64,000 bases of DNA from Tritrichomonas musculus. Its lineage: Eukaryota > Parabasalia > Tritrichomonadida > Tritrichomonadidae. Under the pieces are notes generated by a model. The model was given only the letters and a program-made list of their open reading frames with translations. It ran no database searches and was not told the origin of the DNA. The stretch is from positions 186,001 through 250,000 of the forward strand of contig JAPFFF010000055.1 in assembly GCA_039105265.1 (NCBI GenBank), in the 5' to 3' direction. The position numbers were made by a program, and so were the translations under genes. Shown here one piece after another: positions 19,240-29,013 of the stretch; position 1 is the stretch's first letter, and each line of letters opens with the position of its first letter.

Positions 19240-20770
19240 TATTTCTTCATATATATAGCATAAAAACAAATCATAGAATATTCATCACAATCTAACTCAA
19301 TATTATATATATCATAAGCACCAGAAGGTGGGTTAGTGTCTTTAAAGTATATTTCATCCAAATATGATTTTGTTTGTTGAGGGTTAGAACAATCATTGGA
19401 TTTAAATCTAATAAAATGTAGCTTTTGAGTCTTGTCTTTGAATATCAATAAGTATTCTCCATCTGGAACGGGGTCATTATCACTTGTTTGTTCATTATCT
19501 AAATTATCAATAATTATGCGTTTCTCATCTGTAAAATAAGTGAATAGAAAATACCTATTATATTCATCAGTGACATCAGTAAAGCCTGTATAATATGCTT
19601 TCCATTCACTATCAAGGTCAGTTTATGTTTCAAAAGCAGCTAACCTATCCTTCAAGGTGTTATTCTCACTCTCTAGTACTTCTATCCTTGCCTTTATAGC
19701 TTCTAGCTCCCCATTAATATAGGTGGCCAAGTTCTCTATATCAGTATTAGCCTTAGTAAGCTCACTCTTAAGTGCATAATTGCCCTTTTCACCTTCTAAT
19801 GTCTCTATCTTACCTTTGATAATATCTAGATCCTCATTAGCTTCATCAACAGTAGGGTAGTTATCAAACTCTGCCTCGAGCTCATTGACCTTCTCAGCTA
19901 ACAACTTAAAACAAGGCTTGAGTGATTCCCTAAACATATTGCTGATATCCATAGCACCACTTAATGTCATGGTTCCTGTATCAGGGTTATCATTCTCATC
20001 AGTAAAAGGTAGTTCATCTAGTTGCTTATATTCTTCTTCCCACCAGGTTATAATAGGTGTTATATCTTTGATTACCCCATTTGGATTTGGGGATACTTCA
20101 AAAAATTGCTTCTTAATGATATACTCGAATGGTTTTGTAATTGCATCCCAATCAACCTCATCTATTGAGTCAATATACTCATCAGCTAAATATATCTTTA
20201 TATCCCTTGAATCTTTAGTAATCGAAGCTGAATAAGTATATTCAAGCTGCTCACATGAATCAAGTACACCATGTAAGAACAACCATACCTTGTCTCCTCC
20301 ATTAACTTCTTTTCCAGTAGGTCGAACTGAGAACCTATTTGCATTTTTAGAACCTTCAAGGATAATATCAAGGTAGAGTTCATCAATAGCACTAGTTTCT
20401 AATTTATTAGTAGCATTATTCATCTTATAGCACCTTATTGCTTCTATATCATATCCATCTTTCGTACCTCCTTGACTTGTTTGGAAGCCTAGACCATACT
20501 TCGAAAAAGGTTCTACATCTCCTGTCTTTAATTTTACAAAAAGAGTCTATTTTGCACTTACCTCCATGAATCATGTAATGTAGTAGGCTATCAGGTGAGT
20601 ATTTACTAGGCTTATTAATCAGTTTCATGTTCCTCTCACTCCTCTTGACTTGTATATAGGTACCATTTTCACCATACTCATTCTCCTTTTTTAATCCATT
20701 AACTAATCTACCATTGATATGACCTTGTATGTTATCACCTACCTATTTTGTACCATCCCATGATAAAAAC
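19240..20770 (-). pseudogene. Older Polinton fibre-like gene, inverted second copy (fossil)
   Basis: This minus-strand copy of the gene split at 9505-10099 / 17256-18340 includes the same MNNATNKLETSAIDE start region at 20423 and the same KDITPIITW module. Its coiled-coil segment contains YALKSELTKANTDIENL. It has several breaks and is treated as a fossil. Its 3' end abuts the 0.88 kb terminal-repeat element. Confidence 0.6.
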
Positions 20771-21152
20771 CACTTATTACCAAAACATTACTCATTAAAC
20801 CTAAACTCTAAGTCATTAGGTATAGTATATCCTGTATCTATGTTCCAATGTAGTTGCCAATACTTCTTGTTATCTATCACAACCTGACTAGTTGATGTAG
20901 GCTTATATAAGTATAGTGCATCACTTTTACGTAAACTTAATGCATTATCAGCTTTTATTATAGAACACTCTATTGCTTTCTATGTCTGTAGAGAATCAGT
21001 TATATATTCATTCATTATGCTCAACTCCCCATTCAACCACAATGTATAAGGGTGAAAAAGCTCTTTACGACAGAAAAAAGTCCTTTACTGTTCAATCAAT
21101 TAGGTTTTAAAATATATTCTATAAAGTAACGGGATTAAGTGGTCATAGTCGG

Positions 21153-21323
21153 TAATAAGTAGTCATCATTGTCTCAATTTTTTGTGAGAATCCTATCAAA
21201 ATAAAAATAAAAATAATTTTTTCACAAAAATATTGAGAAGATTCTATAGATTTCCCATTGATAAAATTATTTGAAAAATTGAATAAATAATCACTTTTTG
21301 TTAAAGATGATGACTACTTAATA
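21153..21323. mobile_element. Small MITE-like inverted-repeat element
   Basis: TAATAAGTAGTCATCATT at 21153-21170 is matched in inverted form by GATGATGACTACTTAATA at 21306-21323, about 170 bp apart, with AT-rich non-coding sequence between. A partial direct repeat of the end (TTAAGTGGTCAT) lies just upstream at 21135. Confidence 0.45.
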
Positions 21324-21500
21324 CTAGGCCTCGCAACTTTTTTCTTTCATTCAGAATATTTGATACATCGCATATAATTTATTGAGATGTTAGGTATAAA
21401 ATTCTATAGAATTAAATTGTGAAATTTGAGAACTTGCTAGGTCTAAGTTATTAACTTAATGCCATCAAAGGCCACTTAATCCAGTTACTTTAGTCAGAAA

Positions 21501-21565
21501 GGTTGTTTGACTATATTTTAAAGCTCTTTTACACGAGGGAATAGGTTTGAACCCCACAACAACCA
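21501..21565 (+). pseudogene. tRNA-Val(UAC)-like relic
   Basis: GGTTGTT (21501-21507) pairs perfectly over 7 bp with AACAACC (21558-21564), followed by discriminator A and eight T. A TTTTACAC anticodon-loop-like stretch and GGTTTGAACCCC, a B box with one C-to-T change, are in the expected order; the loop would read UAC (valine). At 65 nt, with a poor D arm and a T stem of only two pairs, it is probably a pseudogene rather than a working tRNA. Confidence 0.5.
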
Positions 21566-21788
21566 TTTTTTTTACTTCATTTGAATTTTCTTGTTTAGTT
21601 AAATCTTGTTTGCTTTCATCCAAGAAGCTGAGTAATTCAGGTCTCAAATATTTACGCATCAATTCCAATTCGTTATTGGTATAAATAAAACAAAAATTTT
21701 AAGTTAGATATTAAAAAAAAATATTTAAAAATCCAAATTGGGATAAATGGATAGATTTATAAAATAATATAATATATTAAATGGTAAG

Positions 21789-22697
21789 TTAATAATATCG
21801 ATTTTCTCCTTTTGAATAAATTTGCTCTAAATCATTTTTAAAACAATCCGTTGGCTTATCATTGAAACAAAAAAAATCATCATTCATCAATTCTTCAATG
21901 CTAGGCCTATCATCTGCATTAGATGTACATCTCTCAAAAACTTTTTTGAGTGAACTAGGAACATTTTTAGCAAAATGAAAACTTTGAGAGGTTATTTGGT
22001 CAACAATAAATAATTGATTTCCTTTTATGTAAGGAAAGTTATTTTGATTTATGCAGTATAAAGTTATTCCAATTGACCAAATATCTGTCTTAAAAGTATT
22101 ATATTTCCCTCTTACAAACAATTCTGGAGCGGCATAAAATAAAGTTCCATTTTTTTCATCATCTCCAGCAATTTCATTTGTTTTGGCAAACCCAAAATCT
22201 GTCAGTTTAGCATTATATTCTGAATCAAGAAGAATATTCTCTGGTTTAATATCACCATGAGCGATTCCTTTCTTGTGTAAATATTTAATTGCATCTAAGA
22301 ATTGCCTGATTATTTTATGTTTTTGCTCTTCATCTTTGAATCTTTTTAAATTAAGATATGATAACAAATCACCATTTGCACAGTATTCCATGATAATTGC
22401 GATATAACTTTCATGATATTCATTTGTAAATTCAAAATGTTCATGAAATTTCACGATATTAGGATGATCAACTTCTTTCAATATAGATATTTCTGTTTTT
22501 ATTTGATTATGCAATTTCTTATTTCTGACATAACTTTTTGGAATAATCTTAGCTGTGAATTTCTCTCCAGTGTTTTCGTCAATAACTAATATTACTGCTG
22601 ATGTACTACCAGATCCTATAATATCTCTAAATCTGTATCCATGAAAAGAAATGGGAATGTTAATTGCATAACCTTCATCACTTTCTGCTCGTATCAT
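21789..22697 (-). CDS. CAMK-like Ser/Thr protein kinase
   Basis: I choose the ATG at 22697 (MIRAESDEGY, 302 residues). The frame extends upstream, but with a hydrophobic/lysine-rich run unlike kinases, and TCACAT/TCATAT initiator-like motifs lie just 5' of this ATG. The kinase domain fills the protein: glycine loop GSGSTSAV (28-35), ATP lysine K50 in FTAKI, catalytic loop HGDIKPEN (D149), DFG at 167-169 and YAAPELF. The HRD arginine is replaced by glycine, as in some trichomonad CAMK-type kinases, and the key aspartate, lysine and DFG remain, so activity is likely. No regulatory domain is visible. Confidence 0.85.
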   Translation of the reverse strand: MIRAESDEGYAINIPISFHGYRFRDIIGSGSTSAVILVIDENTGEKFTAKIIPKSYVRNKKLHNQIKTEISILKEVDHPNIVKFHEHFEFTNEYHESYIAIIMEYCANGDLLSYLNLKRFKDEEQKHKIIRQFLDAIKYLHKKGIAHGDIKPENILLDSEYNAKLTDFGFAKTNEIAGDDEKNGTLFYAAPELFVRGKYNTFKTDIWSIGITLYCINQNNFPYIKGNQLFIVDQITSQSFHFAKNVPSSLKKVFERCTSNADDRPSIEELMNDDFFCFNDKPTDCFKNDLEQIYSKGENRYY

Positions 22698-24091
22698 TTT
22701 AATAATATGATGTGAAGGATAATAAAATTTCCATTTATAAATTTTGAAAGAAAAAAAAAACTTTATTATCAAAAGTGTAAAAATATTAAAATTTTTGATA
22801 ACTTGAAGTTATTTTTTTGAATGGAAAGAAAACGTTTCAACACAAATATTTGAATTGAAAACACCAATTTTTGAATTAGAATCTCAAAAAGTACTCTAAA
22901 ATGAGTTTTTTAACGATTGGTAGATTTTCTTTGATTGTATTCATATTTTTTTGCTTGTGATTTTAATATTCCAAAGCTAAATCGTTATATTCTTTTGTCT
23001 AATAGAAATTATCTTTTATTATCATGATTTTTGAATTATATCTGATTTTTTTATTTTTTTAAATTATAGCAATAAAAAGTATAATTAGTATTTACTTAAT
23101 GAAATTATTCATTTAAGCATGCTATGCTATATCGAATAAATTATGATGCAATAACATGATATACTTTTGCTTTTAAATTATTTTCTATTTTCTCATATAT
23201 ATTTTAATTTTTAGTTTCAATTTTTACTATTTAATTTAATTATTATTCATTTTATTTGGAGATATTTTCACAGAAAAAAGTGAGATATTATTTATTGAAT
23301 ACTTTCTACAACTTAGGCTGACGATGAAATTTCAGAGCAATTATCAAAATTCAAAAACCTCTCTAAATAATAAATAATTTTTGAGAAGTATTGAATTATT
23401 TATTTGAACCTCTCTAAAGCATATATGATTTCTTGCTCCATTTTTAGATAAAAATAGTCTTCCACAAGTCAAGCAAAAATAAGATTTTGCAAAATGACTT
23501 TTATTGTCAATTGAATATGAAAATTCTTCGAAAAATGTACCATAATTGTTTCGAAAAAAAAATGTTGAGAATTGTTTTTTGGTGGTAAAATTTGTTGTTT
23601 TTGCATTATTTGCTTGTTTTTTATATTTGGACAAATATACTATCAAAATAATTGATAAAACACATTGAAAAAAAATACTTAAAAAGTTTTGGTTCTGAAT
23701 TTTTTTGATTACTAACCGCCGTCATTCCGTTTACTTTTTTTTGAAAGCTTAATTGTCTCTATTAAAGTTATGTTTATCTTATTGTTTTTATTCTTTTAAA
23801 TCATAGATTATTTCAAAATTAGTTAGAAAATAAAATATATAATATTTATTATTAAAAATATTATTGATATTCTTTTTTTTAATAATAGGATTAATATTTG
23901 ATTAATATTTAAATAAATATAAAATAAATAATTAATTTTGATAAAACCTATTATAATTTTTAAATAAATTAAAAAATCATTTTTTTTCTTGGAGATAATT
24001 ATATTTTTAAATCATTTTAAACAACCATTTATTCATAGAAATTATTTGATAAATTACAACCTTTTTTTAAATTCTGACAGTTAAACTTTAA
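22698..24091. other. 1.4-kb AT-rich intergenic region
   Basis: Mostly A/T runs. A minus-strand frame at 23344-23646 contains a CLTCGRLF...NHIC stretch that resembles a zinc-finger fragment but has no further support. No RNA gene or repeat structure is seen. Confidence 0.4.
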
Positions 24092-27000
24092 ATGGAGCTT
24101 TTGTCGATATTCAAAAAGAAAAAGGAAATTCATTCACATATTCTAAGCTTTATAGATAATCAAAATAATACAGATGAAGATTTTCAAGTATTAGCCAGTT
24201 TTTTTGAAAAACAGAATATTTCGCAAAATAATGAAGATTTAAAAGATGTATTTACTTGCATTTTATTTATTGGCAAGAATTATCACCATCAAACATTTTT
24301 ATTTGACAAAATTTTACATATTATCTCTTTTTTTAAAAATGATATTCCAAAGATTTTTTCCAATAAATCTTTATTTGAGCATTTTAAGGACGTACCTCAA
24401 ATTTTAAGATTACTTTTACAAAACAAAATTCTCATTCTAGATAAAGATATTTTTGATATAATAATGAAAACATCAGATTCAAATGGCCGACGATATTTTA
24501 TCACTTTATATCCTAGTTATATAATCCAAATTAAAAAGGCGAGTAAAATAAAGCTTATTGAGAACAAAATTAAGAAATATTATACCAATCTATCAACTAT
24601 CGAAGAAAAAAATCAAATTGGAGAAAATGATTCATATATTTGTTCCTTAATTCGGCAAGACCTAATTTGTGACTTTGTTTCCTATATAAACCTCACAAAC
24701 ATACCTTTCGATAAGGAGATACAAATCTCACTTTTTGAGACCAATTCAATTTTGAATGAAGCCAAAAAAGTCACCTTAATTGAGTATGCAGCTTTTCATG
24801 GTTCACTTAAAATACTCAAATACATGCAAGAAAAGAATGCTACGATGACTCCTTCATTGGGAATTTATTCAATTCATAGTCGGAGTGCTGAAATGATTCA
24901 TTTTCTAGAGGCCAATTTTATTTCACTTCCTAAAGAGGCCTATGAAGTATGTCTAAAAGAAGCAATTAAATGTCATCATAACGACATTGCAAGATATATT
25001 GAAAATAACTTGATGTCTGAAGCTTCGCCGAATTCAATTTGGTATTCGCAAGAATTCAAAAATTGGAGTTATATAACTGACAATATTGAAGAATTCTTCT
25101 CACTAACAAAGCATAAGAAAGAATTTTGCATGTGCTTGATAGATGAGATTGTTATTCCTCCTTCTGTTACAAAAATTGGCAAGTACACATTCAATGGACA
25201 AAAAAATTTGAAGTCAATTTCAATTCCTTCAAAAGTTGCCAAAATTGAACAACATGCATTTGAAGGCTGCACTTCACTTAATCAAATATCACTTCACTCA
25301 TCTGAAATTGTTGCATCTTTTGAAGCTTTTAACGGACCAACAAATGTTCAATTTTCAAATGAAACAAATGTTGTTCCAAAGAAATTCTTCCTTGCTTCAA
25401 CTATCGAACAAATTGAATTTCTTTCACCAATTACAACAATTTGTGACTATGCATTTAATAGATGTAGTTCACTCAAACAAATAAAATTGCCTTCTTCATT
25501 GACATATATTGGTGTTGGTTCATTTAGTCAATGTAAAAACTTGGAGAAAATTTCAATTCCTGCTTCAGTAACTGAAATTGGAGATCATTCATTTCATAAA
25601 TGCCAATCCCTTAAATCCATTGAAATTCCTCCTTCTTCAGTTATGAAAAGGATAGGAAATTATGCTTTCGATCATTGCTGTTCCCTTGTTGATATAGAAT
25701 TGCCATCATCCTTAATTGATCTTGGATTTGGCATCTTTAATAATTGCACGGAATTAAAGAAAATATCAATTCCTCCTCTGATAACAAGAATTAAAAAAAG
25801 ATCATTTGGACATTGTCTCAATCTTTTACAAGTAGCAATTCCTCCTTCAGTGACAGTCATAGAAGAATTTGCATTTGAGTGTTGTTTTAATCTTTTGCAA
25901 ATAACATTGCCTTCCACTCTAAAAGAAATCAGAACCTTAGCATTTACCAACTGTCCAAAATTGAAAATTCATGATTTTTCATCATTAACAAATTTGACAC
26001 ACATTGGCTCTTTAGCATTTCATTATACAGGAATTGAAGAAATAAATGATTATCCTCCTCAGTTCAATAAGACTGGAAAAAGAATATTTTCTAATTGTGA
26101 TTCACTTGAAAAATTACAATTACCTTTAACAGTGACTGAAATAGGAACTGGCTCATTTGAGAGGTGTAAAAAATTAGTTAACTTAAAGATTCCTACTTCA
26201 GTTACAATAATAGGAAAGCATTCTTTTCGTCATTGCTGTTCACTTGAAGAAATAGAAATTCCTTCATCAGTTACCAGGATTGAAAGCCACGCTTTTAAAT
26301 TTTGTTCTTCACTCAAAAGTATCGAAATTCCTTCCTCAGTAACTTATATTGGTGAAGGTTTCCTTGGTTATTGTGATTCATTAGCAAAAGTGATTATTCA
26401 TTGTCCAATAACTGAAATAAAAGATTATACTTTTTGTCATTGTCATTCATTGGTACATTTAGAATATCCTTCAACTGTTAAAGAATTTGGAAAATTTGCT
26501 TTTTATGAATGTAATTCATTACCAACAATAGAAATACCTTCAACAATGACCAAAATTAGATTAAAAATGTTTAAAGGATGTAAATCACTTAAAAAAATCG
26601 AAATACCTTCTACTGTAACTGAAATTGAAAAAGATGCTTTCAGCGAATGTGAATCTTTAACAACAATAGAAATCCCTTCTTCTATCACTCATTTTTATTC
26701 AGGTACCTTCTCCGGATGCAAATCATTGAAAGAGATAGTAATTCCTTCTTCTGAAACTAAAATTAGTTCTCAATGTTTCATGGGCTGTTCTTCACTCACA
26801 CATATCGAAATTCCTTCTGGTGTGAGTGAAATTAAAAGTCTTGCTTTTTGTGGATGCTCTTCTTTGAAAGAAATAAATATTCCAATGATTGTAACAGAAA
26901 TAGATCATATAGCTTTCGGAGGATGTTCTTCGCTTACAAAAATTAATCTTCCACCTAATTTACAAGAGATTAAATTTGAAACTTTTTATGAATGTTCTTC

Positions 27001-28252
27001 ACTGAAAGAAATTGATATTCCTTCTTCTGTAACAAAAATAGAACGCCAAGCTTTCGAAAGATGCACTTCACTTACAAAAATTAGTCTTCCACATAATTTA
27101 CAAGAGATAGAATATGGAGCTTTTTATAAATGTTCTTCACTGAAAGAAATTGATATTCCTTCTTCTGTTACAGAAATAGGATATAAAGTTTTCGAAGAAT
27201 GCACTTCACTTACAAAAATTAATCTTCCACATAATTTACGAAAGATTTTTTATCAAACTTTTTCTAAATGCTCTTCGCTGAAAGAAATTGAAATTCCTTC
27301 TTCTGTTACAGAAATAGGATTTAAAGTTTTCGAAGAATGCACTTCACTTACAAAAATTAATCTTCCTCCTTCTTTAACAAAGATTGAAAATGGAACTTTC
27401 AAAGGTTGCACTTCATTGAATGAAATTGAAATTCCTTCTTCTGTAACAGAAATAGATTATCAAGCTTTCGAAGGATGTTCTTCACTTACAAAAATTGATC
27501 TTCCTCCTTCTTTAACAAAGATTGAAAAAGGAACTTTCAAAGATTGCACTTCATTGAATACAATTGAAATTCCTTCTTCTGTTAAAAAGATATTAGTGAA
27601 TTCTTTCAATGGTTGTTCTTCGCTTGTTAAAGTTTTACTTCCTTCTGGTTTGACTCATATTGAAAAGAACGCATTCATCAATTGCTCTAAATTGGAAGAA
27701 ATTACATTTCCTTCTTCAATTGAAAAGATTTATCCTTATGCATTCCAAAATTGCTCTTCACTTAAAGAAGTTGTCATAAAATCACCTTCAATTGATATTG
27801 AAAAATCAGCTTTCAATAATTGTTCTTCAATTGAGAAATTATTGATTTCTTCAAGTAAAGTAAAAGTTGATTTTTTAGCTTTTTCTGGCTGTTCAAAATT
27901 GGCACAAATTGAAATCGATTCTTTAACAGAAATTAGAAAAGAAGTTTTTCAGGGTTGCTCTGCTTTGACTCACTTTTCAATCCCATCATCCGTAACAATA
28001 ATTGGAAATAATGCTTTTAAAAATTGCTCTTCTTTAAGACAAGTGACAATTCCTGATTCTGTGACTGAAATTAGACAGGGCGCATTTTATGGTTGCTCGT
28101 CTTTGAAACAAGTTTCTGTGCCTCCTTCTGTTAAGAAAATTGAATCATTAGTCTTTACTGGCTGTTCTTCTCTCGAAATGATATCAATTCCTTCTTCAAT
28201 AGATACAAAATATATTGGAATCACACCAAATATTAAAGTTCAACTAATTTAA
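24092..28252 (+). CDS. DUF3447 ankyrin plus BspA-like LRR_5 protein
   Basis: The protein has 1386 residues. The first ~340 form a helical N-terminal region of the trichomonad DUF3447 ankyrin type (VTLIEYAAFHGSLKILKY; EAIKCHHNDIARYIE). From about residue 350 to the end run roughly 40 or more LRR_5 repeats of about 23 residues with the pattern SLxxIEIPSSVTEIGxxAFxxC, as in BspA-like proteins. There is no signal peptide or membrane segment, unlike secreted BspA proteins, so an intracellular or unconventional location is inferred. Repeats in the middle (about 26900-27560) are nearly identical at DNA level, which fits recent internal duplication. Ligand unknown. Confidence 0.85.
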   Translation: MELLSIFKKKKEIHSHILSFIDNQNNTDEDFQVLASFFEKQNISQNNEDLKDVFTCILFIGKNYHHQTFLFDKILHIISFFKNDIPKIFSNKSLFEHFKDVPQILRLLLQNKILILDKDIFDIIMKTSDSNGRRYFITLYPSYIIQIKKASKIKLIENKIKKYYTNLSTIEEKNQIGENDSYICSLIRQDLICDFVSYINLTNIPFDKEIQISLFETNSILNEAKKVTLIEYAAFHGSLKILKYMQEKNATMTPSLGIYSIHSRSAEMIHFLEANFISLPKEAYEVCLKEAIKCHHNDIARYIENNLMSEASPNSIWYSQEFKNWSYITDNIEEFFSLTKHKKEFCMCLIDEIVIPPSVTKIGKYTFNGQKNLKSISIPSKVAKIEQHAFEGCTSLNQISLHSSEIVASFEAFNGPTNVQFSNETNVVPKKFFLASTIEQIEFLSPITTICDYAFNRCSSLKQIKLPSSLTYIGVGSFSQCKNLEKISIPASVTEIGDHSFHKCQSLKSIEIPPSSVMKRIGNYAFDHCCSLVDIELPSSLIDLGFGIFNNCTELKKISIPPLITRIKKRSFGHCLNLLQVAIPPSVTVIEEFAFECCFNLLQITLPSTLKEIRTLAFTNCPKLKIHDFSSLTNLTHIGSLAFHYTGIEEINDYPPQFNKTGKRIFSNCDSLEKLQLPLTVTEIGTGSFERCKKLVNLKIPTSVTIIGKHSFRHCCSLEEIEIPSSVTRIESHAFKFCSSLKSIEIPSSVTYIGEGFLGYCDSLAKVIIHCPITEIKDYTFCHCHSLVHLEYPSTVKEFGKFAFYECNSLPTIEIPSTMTKIRLKMFKGCKSLKKIEIPSTVTEIEKDAFSECESLTTIEIPSSITHFYSGTFSGCKSLKEIVIPSSETKISSQCFMGCSSLTHIEIPSGVSEIKSLAFCGCSSLKEINIPMIVTEIDHIAFGGCSSLTKINLPPNLQEIKFETFYECSSLKEIDIPSSVTKIERQAFERCTSLTKISLPHNLQEIEYGAFYKCSSLKEIDIPSSVTEIGYKVFEECTSLTKINLPHNLRKIFYQTFSKCSSLKEIEIPSSVTEIGFKVFEECTSLTKINLPPSLTKIENGTFKGCTSLNEIEIPSSVTEIDYQAFEGCSSLTKIDLPPSLTKIEKGTFKDCTSLNTIEIPSSVKKILVNSFNGCSSLVKVLLPSGLTHIEKNAFINCSKLEEITFPSSIEKIYPYAFQNCSSLKEVVIKSPSIDIEKSAFNNCSSIEKLLISSSKVKVDFLAFSGCSKLAQIEIDSLTEIRKEVFQGCSALTHFSIPSSVTIIGNNAFKNCSSLRQVTIPDSVTEIRQGAFYGCSSLKQVSVPPSVKKIESLVFTGCSSLEMISIPSSIDTKYIGITPNIKVQLI
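26920..27560 (+). repeat. Recently amplified LRR_5-coding repeats
   Basis: Blocks of about 69 and 138 bases recur with very few differences, for example the sequence coding KEIDIPSSVTEI followed by an FEECTSLTKINLP-type segment. Such homogeneity exceeds that of the flanking repeats. Confidence 0.6.
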
Positions 28253-29013
28253 AATTCATACTTTTAATAATAATAATAATAATAATAATAGACCTTTTTA
28301 TAAAAAGAAATTTTTTTTGCGATAAAGTATACTTTTTAGCGATAATGTCCACTTTTTCATAAAAAAGAACTTTTTCACTTAAACAAATGAAGCTTTAAAT
28401 CTTAAAAATAAACTGATAAAACATAATATATAATAGCCAAAATATATTATATACTTGTCTAGAATTTTATAACATTGGTTTTAAATAATAATTCTAATTG
28501 CTTTGCGTTTTGGTGAAAAAGTTCATTTTTATGAAAAAGTGATCATTATCGCTAAAAAGTATACTTTATCGCAAAAAAAATTTCTTTTTATAAAAAGGTC
28601 TAATAATAAAAATCATTTTTTTTACCATTTTTTATATTTGTAAGATCTCATTGAATTTTTTAATTCAATTTGAAAAATAGACCATTAAAAATGATTTTGT
28701 TCAATAATGATTTTTTTTTTTTTTTCCAGATAATCACTTTGTTACCATACCATGATTAAAAATGCAAATAAATATTTTTAAAGTGAACTAAGGCCATAGA
28801 TCAAATATGATCATTTGCTAAAGTAAAGAATAAATCTTTCAGAATCATAAATGCTAGCAGTTAAATTTTATAGGTAATAATAATAAAAAAATATTAATTG
28901 ATATCAAAAATAATTTTTTATAATATAATATATTTTATAACATGGTATTTAAAATATAAATTGAAAATTGACTTCTTTTCATTTCTTATTTTGCACTTGA
29001 AACATTTATTTTC
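28253..29013. other. Intergenic region containing a MITE
   Basis: A short ATA microsatellite (28266-28289), the inverted-repeat element at 28290-28601 and about 400 bases of AT-rich sequence up to the phosphatase stop codon. Nothing else is recognised. Confidence 0.5.
28290..28601. mobile_element. 312-bp MITE with ~88-bp inverted termini
   Basis: The termini start AGACCTTTTTATAAAAAG and are inverted copies over about 88 bp (28290-28378 and 28513-28601) with only a few differences. They include TTTTTGCGATAAAGTATAC and its complement. The element sits within an ATA microsatellite, so the target duplication cannot be separated from the repeat. No coding capacity. Confidence 0.75.

Larger units (their letters stand above)
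8881..21060. mobile_element. Composite block of old, broken Polinton (Maverick) remnants
   Basis: The block contains two oppositely oriented partial copies of one Polinton-type fibre-like gene (plus: 9505-10099 resuming at 17256-18340; minus: 19240-20770). It also holds an acidic tandem-repeat region at its left edge, a young complete-looking Polinton inserted at 10100-17255, and a 0.88 kb terminal-repeat element at 18356-19234. The outer remnants have many breaks and no recognisable own termini, so they are older than the element inserted into them. Family assignment follows from homology of the remnant gene to the large fibre-like protein of the inner Polinton. Outer limits are approximate. 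Confidence 0.6.

Noticed and set aside
23344-23646. 100-codon minus-strand frame with CLTCGRLF and HIC
   Set aside because: A single zinc-finger-like motif with poor spacing in lysine/phenylalanine-rich background; no promoter or neighbouring support.
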